DNA of 64,000 bases, from the NCBI RefSeq assembly GCF_963974575.1, contig NZ_CAXBBQ010000006.1:248001-312000 (forward strand). The letters are read 5' to 3'. The notes beneath the pieces are model-generated. The model had not been told where the DNA came from and ran no database searches. It was given only the letters and a program-made list of their open reading frames with translations. Position numbers and translations under genes: made by a program. Of the stretch, positions 60,355-64,000 are shown one piece after another. Origin of the DNA: Sphingosinicella sp963974575 (GTDB lineage Bacteria > Pseudomonadota > Alphaproteobacteria > Sphingomonadales > Sphingomonadaceae). Position 1 is the first letter of the stretch, and each line of letters starts with the position of its first letter.

Positions 60355-60914
60355 CTGATCATTGGAAGGCGATTGGCCGGTATCTCGAACGGCTCGAATG
60401 CGAAATCAACAACGCAAAGATCAACGCCGCCGATAAAGATGAAGCCCGCCAAATACTTAGACCTCTGCGCTTGGAATACATCCAAACCGATGGCTACTTT
60501 AGCGGCCTTGAGACTGCCGCAGATGCATTGATTTCGTCAGGCCGCGTAGTTGAAGCCGTGGCGATGCAAATGACTACCGCTCAACAAAAAAGGGAGCGTT
60601 GGGCGCAGATAATGGGCCAATCAATTGCCATTACGGAGATTTGCCAGCGAGGCAGACAGCGGCGGCCAAAGGGATCCAAGGTATCGGAAGACCGGGACAT
60701 CATGGCTGCATTTACGGCCTACAGTCGATTTAAAGCGGGGAGCGCTGCCTCGCTTACTGCCGCGATCCGCTCGACTATTGCAGATGAAAAGGCTGCAGGG
60801 CGCCCGTTAGCCGGCAACAGTGATGAATCCACCCAAAAGCGCATTAGTCGCGCCGTCGGCGAGTTCCGCAGTGTCTTCGATTCGATGTGGAACGAGGCCC
60901 ACGCCGGACATTAA
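60351..60914 (+). CDS. Hypothetical helical protein
   Basis: 187-residue, largely helical, charged protein with no family I recognise. It begins MTDHWKAIGRYLERLECEIN, with a basic linker RGRQRRPKGSKVSED in the middle. The basic linker suggests nucleic-acid contact. The start is GTG at 60351, overlapping the integrase stop. Function unknown. Confidence 0.6.
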   Translation: MTDHWKAIGRYLERLECEINNAKINAADKDEARQILRPLRLEYIQTDGYFSGLETAADALISSGRVVEAVAMQMTTAQQKRERWAQIMGQSIAITEICQRGRQRRPKGSKVSEDRDIMAAFTAYSRFKAGSAASLTAAIRSTIADEKAAGRPLAGNSDESTQKRISRAVGEFRSVFDSMWNEAHAGH

Positions 60915-60998
60915 TTCCGGGGCAATTTACCTCCCAAGCAGGCAAGGTGCGAGCGCTGTACCCATTGGCGGACATTTAACGCCAATGGAGGCACCTCG

Positions 60999-61205
60999 AT
61001 GCAAATTGAATCTCCCCCGGTTCTCTCGGAATACCTCACTGACCGAGAACTGGCGGCCCAGCTCGACAAGAGCCACCGCACTATCGCCCGCTGGCGCCGC
61101 CTGCGCGAAGGCCCACCGGTCACGCGCGTCGGACGCCGTGTTCTGTACCGCCGCACCGCTGTCGCCGAATGGCTCAAGTCGCTTGAGCGTGGCGCGGGGG
61201 AATAG
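60999..61205 (+). CDS. AlpA/excisionase-type helix-turn-helix protein
   Basis: 68-residue protein with a MerR/AlpA-type winged helix (LTDRELAAQLDKSHRTIARW then GRRVLYRRTAVAEWLKSL). In P4-like elements such proteins act as excisionase or regulator of the integrase. It lies 84 bases after the hypothetical gene. Good candidate for the element's directionality factor. Confidence 0.8.
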   Translation: MQIESPPVLSEYLTDRELAAQLDKSHRTIARWRRLREGPPVTRVGRRVLYRRTAVAEWLKSLERGAGE

Positions 61206-61207
61206 CG

Positions 61208-61378
61208 ATGCAGCACAAACAGAAACGCCGCCCGGGCAGGGGCGGCGCTGATCCCACAATTGGAGGCTGTAGGGTTGATCTTGCATACCATGATACCGCG
61301 CCGCTGTCCATAATCGCCGAGATCGATCGGCGCATGTCGGTCGCATGGCTCGCGGGTCTGGCGGTGCGTCGTGACTAA
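61208..61378 (+). CDS. Small hypothetical protein
   Basis: 56-residue protein, basic at the N-terminus (MQHKQKRRPGRGG), with a helical C-terminus (PLSIIAEIDRRMSVAWLAGL). It starts 2 bases after the AlpA-like stop and overlaps the next gene by 8 bases, which supports it as a real operon member. Function unknown. Confidence 0.5.
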   Translation: MQHKQKRRPGRGGADPTIGGCRVDLAYHDTAPLSIIAEIDRRMSVAWLAGLAVRRD

Positions 61379-61553
61379 GCCGCCGTTCTATCGCTGCAAA
61401 TACTGCGCGAACTTCGCCGAGCACTACAAAATTCCCGGTAAGGGTGAGTGCCGGGCACATCCTCCCGTTCGGCTGGCTGACGGTATTTTTGGCTGGCCCG
61501 ACGTCAATGACGGCGCGTGGTGCGGCGCGTTCGACAAGGGGGCTGCGGAATGA
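61371..61553 (+). CDS. Small Cys-rich protein
   Basis: 60-residue protein starting with GTG at 61371. Four Cys (CKYC near residue 9, then C27 and C51) could bind a metal; the family name is unknown to me. It overlaps the ATPase gene by 4 bases. Such small zinc-binding proteins are common in phage replication modules. Confidence 0.6.
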   Translation: MTKPPFYRCKYCANFAEHYKIPGKGECRAHPPVRLADGIFGWPDVNDGAWCGAFDKGAAE

Positions 61554-63004
61554 CGGACCTCCCCGATATGCCCGAACTCGACGCGGACGACTCCGAATGG
61601 GATCGCTATGCGAGACCCGGCGAAGCCCGCGCGAAGGCGCGGAACGAAGCGCTGGCCGATGGCTTCCTGCCTTACATCAACGGGGCGGACTGGATCGGCA
61701 AGCCTCCACCCCCGCGCGAATGGCTATGGGAGACGCGCATCCCGCTCAGACAAACAACCTACCTCACGGGGCCGGGGAGCGCCGGCAAAAGCCTGTTCGC
61801 GCAACAGCTCGCAACATGCGTCGGCGCGTCCTCGCTGTTCCTTGGCGAACGCATCCGGCCGATGCGGACGATCTACATCACCTGCGAGGACAGCGAGGAA
61901 GAACTGATCCGTCGCCAGCACGCGATTTGCGAGGCGACGGGCGTCCCCTTCGACTGGCTTATGGGTCACGGCGAACATGCGCTGGTGAGCCTCGCGGGCG
62001 TCGTGGGCAACGCGCTGATGGAAAGGAACGCCAAGGGCAATTGGGCCACCACGGAAAGATTCGACATGCTGGTGGACAACTGCCTCGATGATTGTGGCGC
62101 CTCCCCGCTGTTTCTCATCCTCGACAACGCCAGCCACTTTTTCAGCGGCGACGAGAACAACCGGCAAGACGTTACGGCGTTTCTAAACGCGCTCAACAAG
62201 CTGTGCATGGATCACGGCACGACGATCATGCTTGTCGGCCACCCGAACAAGAGCGGGGACGACTACAGCGGTTCGACGGCATGGCAGAACGCCGTGCGTC
62301 ATCATATCGTGCTGAAGCGCCCTGACGACGAGACGGACGCCCAGGACGAGGATCTGCGCATCCTGAGCAACGCCAAGTCGAACTATGCCCGGCACGGCGA
62401 GGAAATGCGTATGCTGTGGCACCGCTGGGCCTTCGTGGCACCCGATAGCCTCCCGAAGAATATGATCCTTGAACGCGCCGCATCTGCCCGTGTGGCACGC
62501 GAGAACGAGCTATTCATGCAATGCCTCGCCGCCTGCACGAAAGCGCGCCGGGCCGTATCTCACAGCCCCTCATCGAACTATGCCCCGAAGGTGTTCGCAT
62601 CGATGCCGGAAGCGAAGCGCCTGAAGCAACCAGCGTTCGAACAGGCGATGGAACGGCTCATCCATCTGGGCAAGATCGAACTCGACGTAGCACTATGGCA
62701 GGGCTCCAACCGACACTGGAAAACAGGCATCCGGGCGGTGGAAAATCTGCGCCAAACACCCGCGCCAGACACCTGCGCCACACCTGAGCTAAGTGATTGT
62801 AATTCCTTGCGCCAAACCGCGCCAAACACACACCCTATATCTAAAGATATAGAGGGCGCGCCTCCCTCGGGGTCGGTCGCGCCTCTCAGTGATGAACCTC
62901 CAGCGTCTGACGAGCAGGCCCCTATCCCCCAGAAGGGGGGCCTGCTCTCGCACGACGGTCCCGCGTTCGATGACGATTACGACGATGAGGAGTGTGCGTT
63001 TTGA
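61550..63004 (+). CDS. RepA-like AAA ATPase (KaiC/RepA helicase family)
   Basis: 484-residue protein. Walker A is GPGSAGKS at residues 74-81, preceded by a substrate-recognition segment (PPPPREWLWETRIPLRQTTYL); IYITCEDSEEELIRRQ and FLILDNASHF (Walker B region) follow. The C-terminal 130 residues are linker with a possible winged helix. RepA-like helicases unwind origins in plasmids and phage satellites. The start ATG at 61550 overlaps the preceding stop (ATGA). Confidence 0.8.
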   Translation: MTDLPDMPELDADDSEWDRYARPGEARAKARNEALADGFLPYINGADWIGKPPPPREWLWETRIPLRQTTYLTGPGSAGKSLFAQQLATCVGASSLFLGERIRPMRTIYITCEDSEEELIRRQHAICEATGVPFDWLMGHGEHALVSLAGVVGNALMERNAKGNWATTERFDMLVDNCLDDCGASPLFLILDNASHFFSGDENNRQDVTAFLNALNKLCMDHGTTIMLVGHPNKSGDDYSGSTAWQNAVRHHIVLKRPDDETDAQDEDLRILSNAKSNYARHGEEMRMLWHRWAFVAPDSLPKNMILERAASARVARENELFMQCLAACTKARRAVSHSPSSNYAPKVFASMPEAKRLKQPAFEQAMERLIHLGKIELDVALWQGSNRHWKTGIRAVENLRQTPAPDTCATPELSDCNSLRQTAPNTHPISKDIEGAPPSGSVAPLSDEPPASDEQAPIPQKGGLLSHDGPAFDDDYDDEECAF

Positions 63005-63192
63005 GCGCCGCGTCTCGCCAGACAGAAATATTTGCACTCCGTCGTCGCTGTCAGCCGAGCGCAGGACAGGCGCATTCACGGCTCGCACAACGCCACGTAC
63101 GGACACTCTGCGGACACACAATCGATTTCACTGACATTCTTGTTGATTTACAGCATCTTGCTAAAACAAGCCCGCTGATTGAAAATCCGTTT
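63005..63192. other. Intergenic region with CGGACAC iterons
   Basis: 188 bases between the ATPase gene and the packaging-like gene, including CGGACAC at 63100-63106 and 63111-63117 followed by an AT-rich stretch (63120-63190). Iterons beside an AT-rich region next to a RepA-like gene would suit a replication origin. Confidence 0.4.
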
Positions 63193-63885
63193 ATGGGAAA
63201 TTCAACCTCATCTCCGCTGGGTGACATTACCAAGCCTGAGCCCAAGCGCCGTGGCCGGAAACCGGGCTGCGGCAAGGTGCCGGGGTCGGGCCGCAAACCG
63301 GGCGTTACGAACAAGATCCCCAAGGATATGAAGTCCATCATTCTGGCGCGCGGGAAGCCGCTGGAACTGCTTTGCGACATCAGCCGGGGCGTGAAAATCC
63401 GCACCGGGCCGCAGGCGGGGCCGGGTGAGCCGCAATACACCTACCCTACCCTGCAGGAACGCGCCGCTGCCGCCAAAATCCTGCTCGACAAGCTCATGCC
63501 CGCCGCGAATGGCGTAGCAGGCAAGGACGGCGAAGACGGAGCCCCGCTGACGCCCAGCTTCGACAAGATGAACCCCATCGAGCAGCGCGATGTGGCCCGG
63601 CGCCTCGCCTACGTGCTGACCTGTGCGACGGAGGGCGCGCAAGGCTCGGAGCCGGAAGCCCTGCCCGACCCCGAGCCCCAGACGGAGACATGGTACAACG
63701 CCACCACCCCGCCAGACCCCAAGCCCGCGCAGGTCATCCCTCCCAAGCCGCAAAGCTACCACTACGAGCCGACCGCCGAAGAACTCGCCCGCCGCGAGTT
63801 CGACGCGCATATCAACCGCGCCAGCAACCGCGCGATGGACGGCGGCATCTCCCGTCCCAACGTCATCACACAGAGGCCCCGATGA
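63193..63885 (+). CDS. Phage-packaging-like hypothetical protein (terminase small-subunit-like opening)
   Basis: 230-residue protein. The N-terminal part PKRRGRKPGCGKVPGSGRK and TNKIPKDMKSIILARGKPLE resembles small phage DNA-packaging/DUF5681-type proteins; it is followed by an ERAAAAKILLDKLMP helix and a proline-rich C-terminus. The ATG at 63193 gives the family-like N-terminus; the longer open frame is rejected. It overlaps the next gene by 4 bases. Confidence 0.5.
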   Translation: MGNSTSSPLGDITKPEPKRRGRKPGCGKVPGSGRKPGVTNKIPKDMKSIILARGKPLELLCDISRGVKIRTGPQAGPGEPQYTYPTLQERAAAAKILLDKLMPAANGVAGKDGEDGAPLTPSFDKMNPIEQRDVARRLAYVLTCATEGAQGSEPEALPDPEPQTETWYNATTPPDPKPAQVIPPKPQSYHYEPTAEELARREFDAHINRASNRAMDGGISRPNVITQRPR

Positions 63886-64000
63886 ACCTTTCCGAACGCC
63901 GCATCATGGCGACCCTTGCCCTCGCCGACCTTGAAGCCGCGCAGGGTGCCGCCTTGCTCGACGGCAAGCCCTTCGATGCCGCCGAGGTTGCCGCCAAGCG
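63882..64000 (+). CDS. Hypothetical protein, N-terminal part only
   Basis: First 39 codons of a gene running off the right edge (begins MNLSERRIMATLALADLEAA), Ala-rich and helical. The ATG overlaps the previous stop (ATGA). In phage-like elements a terminase or head gene would be expected next, but this piece is too short to identify. Confidence 0.5.
   Translation, partial: MNLSERRIMATLALADLEAAQGAALLDGKPFDAAEVAAK

Larger units (their letters stand above)
58883..64000. mobile_element. Phage-like integrated element, right end outside the window
   Basis: A 3' tRNA-Lys fragment, a P4-type integrase, small DNA-binding proteins, a RepA-like ATPase and phage-packaging-like proteins, all plus-strand. 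The intact tRNA-Lys is predicted beyond the right edge. The gene content suggests a phage satellite or cryptic prophage; no capsid or tail gene is in view. Confidence 0.7.

Noticed and set aside
63168..63186. CTGATTGAAAATCC resembling a tRNA-Phe anticodon arm
   Set aside because: No D, T or acceptor arm around it; too short to call an attachment site.
1..64000. CRISPR array
   Set aside because: No regularly spaced identical repeats of CRISPR length were seen.

Overview
The window is GC-rich, with tightly packed operons and many ATGA/GTGA start-stop overlaps. The gene families (RlxS/DUF3363-type relaxase, trb-type secretion genes, DUF736, DUF2958, TonB receptors, a LuxI-PhyH pair) point to an alphaproteobacterium of the Sphingomonadales. 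It holds most of an integrative and conjugative element (ICE), its metabolic cargo, a stretch of chromosome, and the start of a second, smaller integrated element.

Region 1 (1-10.8 kb, minus strand) is a trb-type IV secretion operon read traG-copG-trbB-C-D-E-J-L-F-G-I; trbI runs off the left edge. Region 2 (11.1-16.3 kb) is an accessory island between the coupling protein and the relaxase. Its plus-strand operon encodes an acyl-carrier-like protein, an XRE regulator, an ImmA/IrrE metallopeptidase that appears fused to a chagasin-like cysteine-protease inhibitor, a papain-family protease and a thymidylate-synthase-like protein. It meets a minus-strand operon for a small regulator-like protein, a MazG-like protein and a uracil-DNA-glycosylase-like protein. 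I do not recognise this combination; it is my best candidate for an undescribed system. Region 3 (16.4-26.98 kb, minus) is the mobilisation and maintenance block: RlxS relaxase with a candidate oriT upstream, DUF736, unknown small proteins, ParB, DUF2958, ArdC-like antirestriction, a membrane protein, lytic transglycosylase, TraF-like peptidase and an excisionase-like HTH protein. Region 4 (27.0-29.8 kb) is a quorum-sensing block (XRE, LuxR, LuxI, phytanoyl-CoA-dioxygenase-like PhyH) that runs in the same direction into the excisionase/traF genes, which suggests population-density control of transfer.

Region 5 (30.3-47.0 kb) is catabolic cargo: GMC alcohol dehydrogenase, aldehyde dehydrogenase, acyl-CoA ligase, alpha-methylacyl-CoA racemase, acyl-CoA dehydrogenase, enoyl-CoA hydratase, MFE2-like SDR, SCP2-type thiolase, two TonB receptors (one frameshifted) and a LysR regulator. 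Together these resemble a route for oxidising a 2-methyl-branched or isoprenoid/steroid-side-chain alcohol. A 38-bp motif occurs four times, in one orientation, upstream of the racemase, the first TonB gene, the ligase and the second TonB gene, and probably marks the LysR regulon. A tyrosine integrase sits at 47.4-48.7 kb next to an intact tRNA-Met (48933-49009), which looks like the right end of the ICE.

Region 6 (49.1-58.6 kb) looks chromosomal: sulfotransferase; an asparaginase/FAD-reductase/nitronate-monooxygenase group; DUF3775; a GtrA-fusion/methyltransferase/GT2 glycosylation group; a PAP2 protein. Region 7 (58.9 kb to the end) starts with a 47-nt 3' fragment of tRNA-Lys and a second integrase, followed by small DNA-binding proteins, a RepA-like AAA ATPase and phage-packaging-like proteins that run off the right edge.
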